Source of the DNA: an uncultured Schlesneria sp.
GTDB lineage: Bacteria > Planctomycetota > Planctomycetia > Planctomycetales > Planctomycetaceae
Length of the DNA: 64,000 nucleotides
Reading direction: 5' to 3'
Assembly: GCA_903834925.1 (NCBI GenBank)
Contig: CAILLA010000187.1
Coordinates: forward strand, 16,825 to 80,824
The notes beneath the pieces are model-generated. The model did no database searches. It saw only the letters and a list, made by a program, of their open reading frames with translations, and was not told the DNA's origin. The position numbers and the translations under genes are program-made. Below, piece after piece: positions 26,457-35,683 of this stretch; position 1 is the first letter of the stretch; each line of letters begins with the position of its first letter.

Positions 26457-28364
26457 ATGTCGATCCAAATCCCCTGTCCCAATTGCGGTTGCGAGCTCAA
26501 GTTGCCCGATCGCAGCTTACTGGGCAGAAAAGGCAAATGTCCTAAATGTACCCATACATTCATTCTGGAAGAACCACCCGTCGTCGCTTTGGAACTCGCA
26601 AATCCAGAACCCGTGACTTCCGTGGCAAATTCTCCTTCTGTAACGAATAGCACGCCACCATTTTTTGATATCAACCAGCCAACAAAACCGTCTCAAGCGG
26701 CTGCGAAAGAACCACAGTCGTCTGGCATCGGCATCTCACCTGACCTGGCTGATCTTGACCGAATCGTTAAACCCAAAGGAACCGCTGAACGACTGAAAGA
26801 GCTTCAGAGAAAGAGTGCGCGACAGCGCAATATCGGATTGGCAATCGCTGCTGCGTCGGCGGCGTTAATCGGTGGGTTCATGATGTTCGGCCCGCAACCC
26901 GCAGGGAAGAAAACTGGTACGCAGACGGCTGGAACGGAGTGTATCACCGATCCAGCAATTAATGAAGATCCTGGCCAGGCTCCGGTGACGGGTTTTGCGA
27001 ATCCGGTTTCACCCACCAAAGGGAAACCGATTCAACTGCAGTATATTCCTTTTGGAACACAGATCGTGCTGAATCTGCATCCAGCCGAACTTTGGAAGTC
27101 CGGAAGCGTGGGTGAAGAAATTCGAAGTTGCGTTCCCCCGCTCGCAACTCTCGTCGAAACCATTTTGAACGATTTATTCCAGCGCAAGCCCGAACAGGTC
27201 GAAGAATTGATGATCTGTCTTCTTCCGGGAATACGAGGGAGCATGCCTGAAATTGCAGCCGTCGCACACATGGTCGACGAGCAGAAACGCAGCCAGTTGA
27301 TCGATCAGTTCGGTCAGCGAATTGAAATGGATGGACAACCGGTTTTTATTAAAGGCGACCGGGCTTACATGATCGTTGATGAGAAAACGCTTGTGGTCTG
27401 TCCCAAAAGTCAGGCTTCGGAGATGGTCGAGGCAATCAAGAAACGACATCCGATCGAACAGATCGACCCACTGCTTCCGATGACCGATCGTGATCGACAC
27501 ATCACTGTGATTTTTACACCGTTGACACTCAGTCTTCAGGAAACATGGTTCGTAGAAAATGTTCGTCCGTTTGTCAAGAACTCACTCGACTGGCTGGGTG
27601 AAGAGGTCGAGACGGTTTCATGGAGTTTTCATCTGACCGATGAACAATTCTATTCCGAAATCCTTTTACGAGGTAAAGCCGGGGTCGGGAAGAATTCGGC
27701 GAAAAAGCTTGAGCAGGACTTTAAGACCAAACTCGCAGGATTGGCCGAAATCCTACTCCCGCATTTCCAACAGATGAATCCTCAAGAACAGGGGAAGCGA
27801 ATGGTGATTGGTCGTGTTCCCGCAATGGTCGAAGTCTTTTCGCTCGCGACAATCGTTAATCACGGTCCGCAATACGTGCAGTTGATCACCCCGTTACCCG
27901 ACAAAGCCGCTCCGAATCTGGCGGCGGGAACTTTTCTCGCGTGGGACGAATCGACACGAACCGATTTTTCAAAAGCCAAAGCGAAAACGCCCACTCAAGA
28001 AGGCCTATCAGTACCTGACATGGTCGCAGACCGGTTGAAAATGAAAATCGACGTCGATTTCCGAAACACGGAGATGCACGAAGCGTTTGCGTTCATCGGG
28101 GGTGAAATCAAAACACCGATCACGCTCGATGGTGACGCGCTCAAACTTGGTGGCTTCACGAAAAACATTAAACAGTCGTTCAAAATGGATGCCGCAAGAC
28201 CTCAAGATATTTTCATGGAGATCATTAAAGTGTGTAAAGGACTCGGCCCAAAGCCGGAGGCCACAATGGTGATTGTTGTCGACGAATCAAAGAAAGACAT
28301 CTTGGTGACGACGCTTTCAACCGCAAACGAAAAAGGACTAAAGCCGTTCGATCTCTCAAAATAG
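26457..28364 (+). CDS. Zinc-ribbon, single-helix membrane protein with C-terminal STN-like domain
   Basis: A 635-residue protein. The N-terminal zinc ribbon has two CxxC pairs (CPNCGCELKLPD and KCPKC), as in the MJ0042-type ribbons common in planctomycetes. A Pro/Ser-rich linker follows, then a transmembrane helix at ~122-142 (NIGLAIAAASAALIGGFMMF), then a large extracytoplasmic domain. The last ~110 residues (KIDVDFRNTEMHEAFAFIGG and following) resemble the secretin/TonB short N-terminal (STN) domain. The ATG at 26457 is chosen because it opens the ribbon; the upstream open frame is not family-like. It is the first gene of a three-gene run with its shorter paralogue and a DUF1501 protein. 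The role is unknown; it could relay an envelope signal to a cytosolic ribbon. Confidence 0.82.
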   Translation: MSIQIPCPNCGCELKLPDRSLLGRKGKCPKCTHTFILEEPPVVALELANPEPVTSVANSPSVTNSTPPFFDINQPTKPSQAAAKEPQSSGIGISPDLADLDRIVKPKGTAERLKELQRKSARQRNIGLAIAAASAALIGGFMMFGPQPAGKKTGTQTAGTECITDPAINEDPGQAPVTGFANPVSPTKGKPIQLQYIPFGTQIVLNLHPAELWKSGSVGEEIRSCVPPLATLVETILNDLFQRKPEQVEELMICLLPGIRGSMPEIAAVAHMVDEQKRSQLIDQFGQRIEMDGQPVFIKGDRAYMIVDEKTLVVCPKSQASEMVEAIKKRHPIEQIDPLLPMTDRDRHITVIFTPLTLSLQETWFVENVRPFVKNSLDWLGEEVETVSWSFHLTDEQFYSEILLRGKAGVGKNSAKKLEQDFKTKLAGLAEILLPHFQQMNPQEQGKRMVIGRVPAMVEVFSLATIVNHGPQYVQLITPLPDKAAPNLAAGTFLAWDESTRTDFSKAKAKTPTQEGLSVPDMVADRLKMKIDVDFRNTEMHEAFAFIGGEIKTPITLDGDALKLGGFTKNIKQSFKMDAARPQDIFMEIIKVCKGLGPKPEATMVIVVDESKKDILVTTLSTANEKGLKPFDLSK

Positions 28365-28399
28365 CAGCTTTTCAAAATTCCTCATTCGGTCCCTATACC

Positions 28400-29305
28400 A
28401 TGTCTGGTCGTTGCTCATGCCCTGATTGCGGAACAATCCTTCGGATTCGTGATCGGTCGTTTGCCGGCCGACGCGTCAATTGTCCGGAGTGTAAGACAGC
28501 GCTCAGGATTTCGAACCAGAACGAGCACGGCGATTTTGTCGCACGAAAATTGACCCCCGACGAACTCGCCAGTCCAGATCAGACTCGTCGCGGCAAAACC
28601 AATCCGCCCGACAAGATTCCTGTGCCGACTCCACCAGCTCGATCATTCATTGGCAAGATCATTGATTCACCGCTGACGGCGGCATGGCTGCTTGCGATTG
28701 CGATTTCCACACTGGTTGCGGTTTTGGCTCTCGCACCGAAGCATCGATTCGCCCCGCGCCCGTCTCCCACATCGAACGGTAATGATGTCGCGGTTGAGTT
28801 ACCCAAAATCCAGGCTTCGGAAAAGAACGAGGCTGTCGAACCCGTTGAAGCGGCTTCGATCGACATACAAACGCCAGACACGCCAACCAAAAGTGATCAA
28901 GAGATCATCAGCATCTCGGCCCTGGAACCGGCGAATCTGGATATTCCGATACCAGACCCTTCCTTGGGAATTGCACCCGAAGCAAAACAAGAGCAACCTG
29001 CCGTTGTTGTTGTTCCTTTTCCTCCCCACAAACCGGTCAAAGAAAGTCTGATGCTCGAACTCGATGAATACAAACAAACGAAACCCGTCAGTCGGCGTGA
29101 ACTGATTGTCACCACACTGCACGAACTCCTCGACGCACCAATCGAATTCGACGCGGACGAGCTTGGCGCAGACGAACTCGATAAAAAGATCACGTTCGAA
29201 ATTGATAAAAAGATCTCGATTGGAGACCTTATCAAAGCGGTCACGGAACCTGCTGGATGGCGGATTGAAATTGAACCAACCGGGCTACGCATCCGGCGAA
29301 AATAG
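28400..29305 (+). CDS. Shorter zinc-ribbon, single-helix paralogue with STN-like domain
   Basis: A 301-residue protein with the same plan as its upstream neighbour. A ribbon (CSCPDCGTILRIRDRSFAG, NCPECKTA) comes first, then a polar linker, a transmembrane helix at ~95-115 (WLLAIAISTLVAVLALA), an acidic/Pro-rich stalk and a ~75-residue C-terminal STN-like unit ending GWRIEIEPTGLRIRRK. It lacks the large middle domain of the first gene. The two genes are 35 bp apart and probably arose by duplication. The DUF1501 gene follows after 36 bp. Function not known. Confidence 0.8.
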   Translation: MSGRCSCPDCGTILRIRDRSFAGRRVNCPECKTALRISNQNEHGDFVARKLTPDELASPDQTRRGKTNPPDKIPVPTPPARSFIGKIIDSPLTAAWLLAIAISTLVAVLALAPKHRFAPRPSPTSNGNDVAVELPKIQASEKNEAVEPVEAASIDIQTPDTPTKSDQEIISISALEPANLDIPIPDPSLGIAPEAKQEQPAVVVVPFPPHKPVKESLMLELDEYKQTKPVSRRELIVTTLHELLDAPIEFDADELGADELDKKITFEIDKKISIGDLIKAVTEPAGWRIEIEPTGLRIRRK

Positions 29306-29341
29306 TCGTTCATTGTGCTCCCAACGCTCGGAGAAAAACAG

Positions 29342-30730
29342 ATGCTGACCTTGCTCGATGCTCACCCACGCTATCAGCGCCGGGAAATGCTCAGGATCGG
29401 CGCGTATGGATTGTCAGGACTTTCTGCCGCGAATTGGCTGACAAGTCCTTTGAATGCCGGCTTGAAGGGGCCGCCCATCTCGAATAAGTCGGTGATCCTG
29501 CTGTTCCTTCATGGTGGCCCAAGCCAGATCGAAACGTTTGACCCGAAAATGACCGCGCCCAGCGGAATTCATAGTGCCACAGGCGAAATTCAAACCGCTC
29601 TGCCAGGAATTACGTTTGGCTCGTCGTTTCCTGAACTGGCTAAGCGAGCCGATCAATTCAACATCGTTCGATCGTTTGTACCGGGGGACGCCAATCACGA
29701 TATCAAGCCAGTCGTCTGTAAAGAAACATCGGGTTCGAATGTCGGCTCGTTGTACTCAAGGGTCGCTGGAGTCAACCGGCCGGGAACCGGCATGCCAACG
29801 AATGCCATGTTGTTCCCTCAATCGGTCGATTCAACGACTGGCCCGGCGATTACATCGTTCGGAAAGTTTGAATCCACAGGAACCGTTGGCAATGGTTTTG
29901 CCCCGTTCGTTCCCGGGACTGGCGGTGATCTGCAACAGAACCTGGAATTGAAAGTTTCGATCGATCGACTGGATGATCGACGGGCGTTGCTGTCGGAACT
30001 CGACCGCCAGCGTTTCCGCCTGGACGAACGAGGCCAATTGGAACGCGCCGACCCGCTGCAATCGCAAGCCTTCAGCACGCTGCTGGGTGGAGTTGCAGGC
30101 GCATTTGATTTGTCGAAAGAAGACCCAGGAACGATTGTTCGCTACGACACGGCACCACTCGTCAGACCCGATCAGATCAATAAAAAATGGAATAATTACA
30201 ACCACTACGTCGACAATGCGAAATCGCTCGGGAAGCTGCTGCTTCTGGCGCGAAGACTGTGTGAAGCCGGCTGCGGATTTGTAACGGTGACGACAAGCTT
30301 TGTCTGGGACATGCATTCCGATGTGAACAACGCACCGGTCGAAGAAGGGATGCGGTACATGGGACCGCCGCTCGATCATGCGATTTCCGCATTTCTGGAC
30401 GATGTTGCTTCACGCGGCCTGAGTGACAGAATCATGTTAGTCGCGACAGGGGAAATGGGCCGAACTCCGCGAATCAACCAGAACGGCGGACGCGACCATT
30501 GGGGCAACCTCGGACCCTTACTGCTGGCAGGCGGTGGCCTGAAATCGGGTCAGGTGATTGGTCAATCCAGCCGTGACGCTGGCGAGCCATCTTCCGAACC
30601 GGTCCGCATCAAAAACCTGGTCTCAACAATGCTTCAGGCACTAATCGACCCAAGCGAACTTCGCCTGTTGCCGAGTGTCCCTCGTGAAATCATCACAGCG
30701 GCAAACATTCCCCCAATCGCAGGCGTTTGA
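29342..30730 (+). CDS. DUF1501 domain-containing exported protein
   Basis: A 462-residue member of the DUF1501 family, related to alkaline-phosphatase-fold sulfatases and abundant in planctomycetes. The N-terminus YQRREMLRIGAYG resembles a Tat-type signal. Family blocks are SVILLFLHGGPSQIETFDPK, FNIVRSFVPGDANHD, DRIMLVATGEMGRTPRIN and GGRDHWGNLGPLLLAGGGL. The ATG at 29342 has a GGAG site 10 bases upstream. It is third in a row after two zinc-ribbon paralogues, with short gaps, and probably shares their transcript. DUF1501 genes usually pair with DUF1549/DUF1553 cytochrome genes, which are absent here. Enzymatic role unproven for the family. Confidence 0.9.
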   Translation: MLTLLDAHPRYQRREMLRIGAYGLSGLSAANWLTSPLNAGLKGPPISNKSVILLFLHGGPSQIETFDPKMTAPSGIHSATGEIQTALPGITFGSSFPELAKRADQFNIVRSFVPGDANHDIKPVVCKETSGSNVGSLYSRVAGVNRPGTGMPTNAMLFPQSVDSTTGPAITSFGKFESTGTVGNGFAPFVPGTGGDLQQNLELKVSIDRLDDRRALLSELDRQRFRLDERGQLERADPLQSQAFSTLLGGVAGAFDLSKEDPGTIVRYDTAPLVRPDQINKKWNNYNHYVDNAKSLGKLLLLARRLCEAGCGFVTVTTSFVWDMHSDVNNAPVEEGMRYMGPPLDHAISAFLDDVASRGLSDRIMLVATGEMGRTPRINQNGGRDHWGNLGPLLLAGGGLKSGQVIGQSSRDAGEPSSEPVRIKNLVSTMLQALIDPSELRLLPSVPREIITAANIPPIAGV

Positions 30731-30842
30731 CCGCAGCCTCGTCGGAAACGGCAGCGATTCCGATCTTTCGATCACCTAATTCAACGCGGGTCAGCATCCC
30801 AAGAGTCGATGAGCGGGGGCTTAGTACCGATCGTGTCATGAA

Positions 30843-31115
30843 TTATCGTTGATTAAAGATCGGTTGTGCGATCTCATTCCCGCGTAGCTCGGCAATATCC
30901 ACCTTTAACCCATGCTTGGAAAGCAGACTCGCCAGACGTGTGCCGAGTCGCGCTGGCGGTTCGATCGGTGTAACGACAGCACGACGTAAGATTTCCCGGA
31001 CCACCTCTTCCAAACTTTGGCCCTGCCTTGTCGCCAGTTTTCGAAGTTTGTTCCGGATATCCTCTTCCAGATTACGAATAATAATTTGAGCAATTTTGGC
31101 ACCTCGTGATAGCAT
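30843..31115 (-). CDS. FitA-like ribbon-helix-helix antitoxin, orphan
   Basis: About 90 residues. AQIIIRNLEEDIRNKLRK and QSLEEVVREILRRAV form the ribbon-helix-helix DNA-binding fold typical of FitA/VapB antitoxins. The C-terminal tail VDIAELRGNEIAQPIF matches the toxin-neutralising tail of FitA proteins (IPELRGxxxxPxxF). The frame is open to 31235, but the family begins close to Met at 31115; the ribosome site is weak, so the exact start is uncertain. In FitAB operons the PIN toxin follows directly, but here the stop is followed by a 112-bp gap and the end of the convergent DUF1501 gene, so no toxin partner is present. The orphan may repress other promoters or be a leftover. Confidence 0.75.
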   Translation of the reverse strand: MLSRGAKIAQIIIRNLEEDIRNKLRKLATRQGQSLEEVVREILRRAVVTPIEPPARLGTRLASLLSKHGLKVDIAELRGNEIAQPIFNQR

Positions 31116-31255
31116 GACATCAGAATCTGTTTGGATGAGACAACGAGACCTAAAACGGCTTTTCTTCGTTGAAGTCATCGACCAAAATACTTGATAAGTA
31201 CGTACGACACGAGTGTATCGAGAACCGATGGGCAACTTCTAACAAACGGAAATTC

Positions 31256-32930
31256 ATGAGCATTTTGACTGAGAATTCGACCGTGTCACAGGCCGTTCGG
31301 GATTTGAAGGAGCGGTCTCTTACTCGCCCTCAGTTATCGACTTCCGAACGAATCCGCCTATGCGGAGAGTCTCTTCGTGCGCTGGATGGCGTCGTCGAGG
31401 ATTGGATTCGCGTCGGTGTTCAAGCAAAACAATGCGAAAATAATCCGAAAATACTGGCCGAAGAGTTGCTAACCGGCCCGACAGTCGTCGCTCGTTATCT
31501 GCAACTGGCGTTGCAGACACTGCAAGCTATTGATCGTGAAACCAATATCGTTAATCCCCGATCTATTTATCGACTTGGGAACGGGCAACTTGCGGTTCCC
31601 GTGTTCCCGGCGAAGGGATTATTCGACAGCCTGGCTTTTATGGGCTTGCGAGGCAGCGTCCGAATGAAGGCCGACGTGGGCATCAACGAAATCCATGGGA
31701 ATCTTCGCGACATCGCCGCAAGCGGAAAAATTGCAGGGATTACGGCGGTGCTGGGAGCGGGAAATGTTTCGTCAATCCCTGCCACTGACAGTCTGAACCG
31801 CATCTTCTTTGACTGTCGGCTAGTGATCTTGAAGATGAATCCAGTGAACCAATATCTCGCCGGGATTTTTCAGCGGGCTTTTGCACCACTGATCGAAGCC
31901 GGATTGCTTCGCATCATAACCGGTGCCGAAGATGTCGGTCGAGAACTTATTCAGCACGAAGGTGTCACCGATGTGCATGTCACAGGATCAATTTGTACCC
32001 ACGATGCCATCGTTTGGGGAACTGATCCAGACGAACGTGACCGACGAAAGAGATTGAATCAGCCCCTGTTGACAAAACCGATCAGCAGCGAACTTGGGAA
32101 TGTCAGCCCGTGGATCATTGTCCCAGGAGCGTATTCTCAAAGGGAATTGCAGTCTCAAGCGTTACATGTGGCCGCTTCGATCACCAATAACGCATCGTTC
32201 AATTGCTTGACAACACGAGTAATTGTGACGTGGGATCGATGGGATCAGCGATCACAGTTTCTCGACCTTGTCAAACACTTCCTAGCGCAAACGCCACCAC
32301 GTCCGGCCTATTATCCTGGCGCGGTCGAACGATACTGCCGATTTGCCGCCAATGGTTTAGGGCCGGATGAATCAAATCGATTGCCCTGGGCGTTACTGAT
32401 AGACCAATCGATCGACGATCGTCCTGAGTTATTTCGAGAAGAGTTGTTCACTTGCATCTGCGCCGAGACGGCTCTTTCGGCTGCGACGCCAAACGAGTTT
32501 TTGGCCGGCGCAACGGAATTCGTGAACGATCGCATATTTGGTTCTTTGTGCGCTTCGGTCACATTTCCTCCGGATTTTCGGCGAACTCATCCTGTCGATG
32601 TCGAACAATGCTTGCAAAAACTTCGCTACGGTTCTGTCTGCGTGAATCAATGGTCGGGTCTTGCATATGCTTTTTACGCCGCCATGGGGAGCCTATCCAG
32701 GATCAACGCTTGCCAACACTGAGAGTGGGATTGGCAATGTGCATAACACCTACTTACTCGACCAGTACGAGAAGGCCGTGTTGTCTGGACCACTGATCAA
32801 CTTTCCAAAACCAGTCTGGTTCCCAAATCATCGGAACTCCCTTTGGGTCGCAAGACATCTGTTTGCACTTTATCGCAGCCCGTCAGTCACAAAGTTGCCA
32901 GCATTGTTTTCAGCGGCACTCATGGGCTAG
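31256..32930 (+). CDS. Aldehyde dehydrogenase-like protein with a frameshift near the 3' end
   Basis: The first frame (31256-32722) gives an ALDH-fold protein. The nucleotide-binding part is IAGITAVLGAGNVSSIP, the GxxxV-type block is DVHVTGSICTHDA and the ELGG-like region is SSELGNVSPWIIVPG. The catalytic Cys is in NNASFNCLTTRV. After VNQWSGLAYAF the frame runs into non-family sequence and a stop. The expected C-terminus continues in another frame to 32930 (TPPWGAYPGSTL, SGIGNVHNTYL, FPKPVWFPNHR). The switch point is a run of five T at 32671-32675; four would restore the frame. This may be a real mutation, a sequencing error or slippage. ATG 31256 is used. No operon partner; a FitA-like gene diverges upstream. 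Substrate unknown. Confidence 0.8.
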
Positions 32931-33065
32931 ATTCGCTTTTTTGGTTCGCTGACACAGATCCCATTCCCAACCCGGATTAAGTAAATAAGACGGTCTGGTC
33001 TGCCCATATTTGCTCTTGATTCGATTAACCAATTCACTCAAAGATCAAGCGAAAGTACTGATTTC

Positions 33066-35345
33066 ATGGCCATGACACTTACGAAGGGTTGCTTGATTTT
33101 CTGCTTTGCGATGATGTTGGCAATCACCACCCAAGCCGCCGATTCGCCGACGGTGGCAAAGACATCTGTGATACAGCTTTACCCAGGGCCTGATACGCAG
33201 TACGAACTTCAGTCGGCGCTGATCAATGCGGTCCCCGGCGACATTATCGAACTGGCCACAGGGGTTTACGAATTCGAGTCGGAATTGAATGTCGTCTGCG
33301 ATAACTTGACGATTCGCGGATCGGGACAAGAAAAGACGTTTTTGTCCTTTAAAAATCAGTCGGTCGGCAGTGGTGGCCTCACGGCGACAGGAAATTCTTT
33401 TGTGATTGAGGACCTCACGGTTCAGGATACCGTTGGAAACGGAATCAAAGTCCTGGGTGCCCGAGACGTCACCTTTCGACGAATCCGCGTCGAATGGACA
33501 AGAGGACCAAAATCGACGAATGGGGCCTATGGGATTTATCCGGTTGAATGTCGCAACGTGTTGATTGAAGACTCGTCCGCAGTCGGTGCGTCCGATGCCG
33601 GAATTTACTGCGGCCAATGCCGAGACGTGATTGTCCGTGGATGCAAAGCGATAAACAACGTCGCTGGAATCGAAATCGAGAACACTCTGCACGCAGATGT
33701 TTACAACAATGTCGCCACTGGGAACACAGGTGGCATTATGGTGTTTGATCTGCCTGGACTTAATCTCGTTAACGGAGGGGACGTCCGCGTTTTTCAAAAT
33801 CAGGTTTTTGGAAACAACCTTCAAAACTTTGCCCCCAAAGGAACAATGGTCGCCGACGTTCCGACGGGAACGGGGGTGATGCTAATGGCAACCGACCGGG
33901 TCGAAATTTTTGATAACGAGATCAAGGATCATCAGACAAGCAACCTTCTTGTCGTGAGCTTTCACGTGACTGAGCGGAAGATTAACGACAAAAAGTATGA
34001 CCCGATTCCTGAAGCATTTTCCATTCATCACAACCGGTTTTCCGGCGGCGGGGCAAAACCGTCGGGAGAGATTGGAATCAAGCTCAGCCCCATTGTCGGG
34101 CTTCCCTTTCCCGATATTTTCTATGACGGGATCGTGAACACAAAGAAACTCGTCGATGGAAAAATGCCTGAAGAACTTCGATCACAGATTCGTGACAATG
34201 GTAAAGCAACGTTTGCCAATGCTCATCTCGACAAGCTCTCTCCCGCCAATCTTTTCAATGGATCGTACAAAGTAGAACGAAGCCTTGAACCGTTTAATGT
34301 TGATGTGAAATCTGGCGAGGCCGTGACACTTCAGCCTCACGCCCCCCCTTCCGGAAAAGGGAATCCCGCAGTAGCGGTCTATCGCGCCGCACCAAAGCTG
34401 TTGTCGGGATGGAAACTTTTTGAAGAAGTCGACGGCATAATCGTTCCGGCATCGGGTCTCATCTCCTACGAACTGATCACGCCGCTTTTTTCCGATCACA
34501 CATCCAAACACCGCATGATCCGACTGCCAAAAGAGGGGAAGATCACGTGGAAGGAAGATTCGGTTTTGGACTTCCCGATCGGAACGGTCATTGCGAAAAC
34601 GTTTGCCTATCCAGATCCAACGGTCGACAAAACGGAAAATGAACGTTTCCTGGAAACACGGATCGAGATGCTTGAGGAATCGGGTTGGTACGGTTTTTCC
34701 TATTTGTGGAACGACGATCAAACCGATGCTGAACTTCGACTTGGCGGTGCCAGCGTGAATGTGTCGTGGCATGATGCGCAGGGTAAACAGCAAACAAACC
34801 GCTACCAGATCCCCAATGCCAATCAGTGCCTGGTCTGTCACAGTCAGGACGGCAAGTTCCAGCCACTTGGGCCAACAGCAAGAAATCTCAATCGAAAATA
34901 CCATGCGAACGATGAATTGAGTCAACTCGCAGACTGGTCGAAAAAACAAACACTGCAAAATCTGCCCGAGAAACCGATTTCCTCAATGGCCAAATTCGAC
35001 GATCCGCAATCCGGCTCAATTGACGACCGCGCCCGAGCCTGGATGGAAGTGAATTGCGCCCACTGCCACAATCCCATTGGATCAGCCAGAGCCTCTGGAC
35101 TGGATCTTCGTCTTTCGCAGCGCGACCCAGGCCAATACGGTGTCTTTAAATCACCCGTCGCGGCTGGAAAAGGGACTGGCGGACGCCGTTACGATATCGT
35201 ACCAGGCAAGCCTGACGAATCGATCCTGATGTATCGTCTGGAAACCGATGAAGCGGGAGCTCGAATGCCAAGCCTGGCGCGTAGCATGGTGTTTCACGAA
35301 TCAAATGAGTTGATCCGAGAATGGATTACCAGCTTAAAGAAATGA
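33066..35345 (+). CDS. Exported parallel beta-helix protein fused to a diheme c-type cytochrome (SO2930-like)
   Basis: A 759-residue protein with signal peptide MAMTLTKGCLIFCFAMMLAITTQA. Residues ~40-400 are a right-handed beta-helix with many Asn/Gly turn repeats (NLTIRGSGQEKTFLSF, GIYCGQCRDVIVRGC, NNVAGIEIENTLHADV). This resembles the TIGR03805-type beta-helix family. Residues ~440-759 resemble the SO2930/HNE_0200 family, with heme motifs CLVCH at 588-592 and CAHCH at 664-668, and a terminal SIL-MYRL-type and ARMPSLAR block. These two families are usually separate neighbouring genes; here they form one chain. It should act in the periplasm or at the surface. Electron transfer tied to a polymer or lipid substrate is a guess. 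It stands alone between two intergenic gaps. Confidence 0.8.
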   Translation: MAMTLTKGCLIFCFAMMLAITTQAADSPTVAKTSVIQLYPGPDTQYELQSALINAVPGDIIELATGVYEFESELNVVCDNLTIRGSGQEKTFLSFKNQSVGSGGLTATGNSFVIEDLTVQDTVGNGIKVLGARDVTFRRIRVEWTRGPKSTNGAYGIYPVECRNVLIEDSSAVGASDAGIYCGQCRDVIVRGCKAINNVAGIEIENTLHADVYNNVATGNTGGIMVFDLPGLNLVNGGDVRVFQNQVFGNNLQNFAPKGTMVADVPTGTGVMLMATDRVEIFDNEIKDHQTSNLLVVSFHVTERKINDKKYDPIPEAFSIHHNRFSGGGAKPSGEIGIKLSPIVGLPFPDIFYDGIVNTKKLVDGKMPEELRSQIRDNGKATFANAHLDKLSPANLFNGSYKVERSLEPFNVDVKSGEAVTLQPHAPPSGKGNPAVAVYRAAPKLLSGWKLFEEVDGIIVPASGLISYELITPLFSDHTSKHRMIRLPKEGKITWKEDSVLDFPIGTVIAKTFAYPDPTVDKTENERFLETRIEMLEESGWYGFSYLWNDDQTDAELRLGGASVNVSWHDAQGKQQTNRYQIPNANQCLVCHSQDGKFQPLGPTARNLNRKYHANDELSQLADWSKKQTLQNLPEKPISSMAKFDDPQSGSIDDRARAWMEVNCAHCHNPIGSARASGLDLRLSQRDPGQYGVFKSPVAAGKGTGGRRYDIVPGKPDESILMYRLETDEAGARMPSLARSMVFHESNELIREWITSLKK

Positions 35346-35683
35346 TTTCATCGCTTCCGTGAATTCCGTTCAATCATGCGGTATCTCCTATAGCCGGGAT
35401 TTTCCCATGTTTTTTGAGGTTTTCCGAACGTTCGTCACCGGCAGTTTTTCGTCGGAAATGATCAATTGACGGGGATCGTTATTTAGCGAGAATTTATCGG
35501 TCGAAGGCTTGATCAAAAGTCGAGCCTGCGTTGGTGACGAAATTCGCATCGTTTCGGCTCGGCGATGCCTATCACACTAACAATGGCTTACTTCATATTG
35601 GGCGTTGGTTCAGCAGCGGGCATCTGATGAAAAGATTCGTCAGCCGCAGCGGTTCCGGAATTTACCTGTCATGGAGGACACTG
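35346..35683. other. Intergenic region, nothing recognised
   Basis: 338 bases lie between two plus-strand genes. The frame of the downstream methyltransferase is open across the last 150 bases, but these translate to non-family sequence and precede a much better start. No terminator or repeat was identified. Confidence 0.4.
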
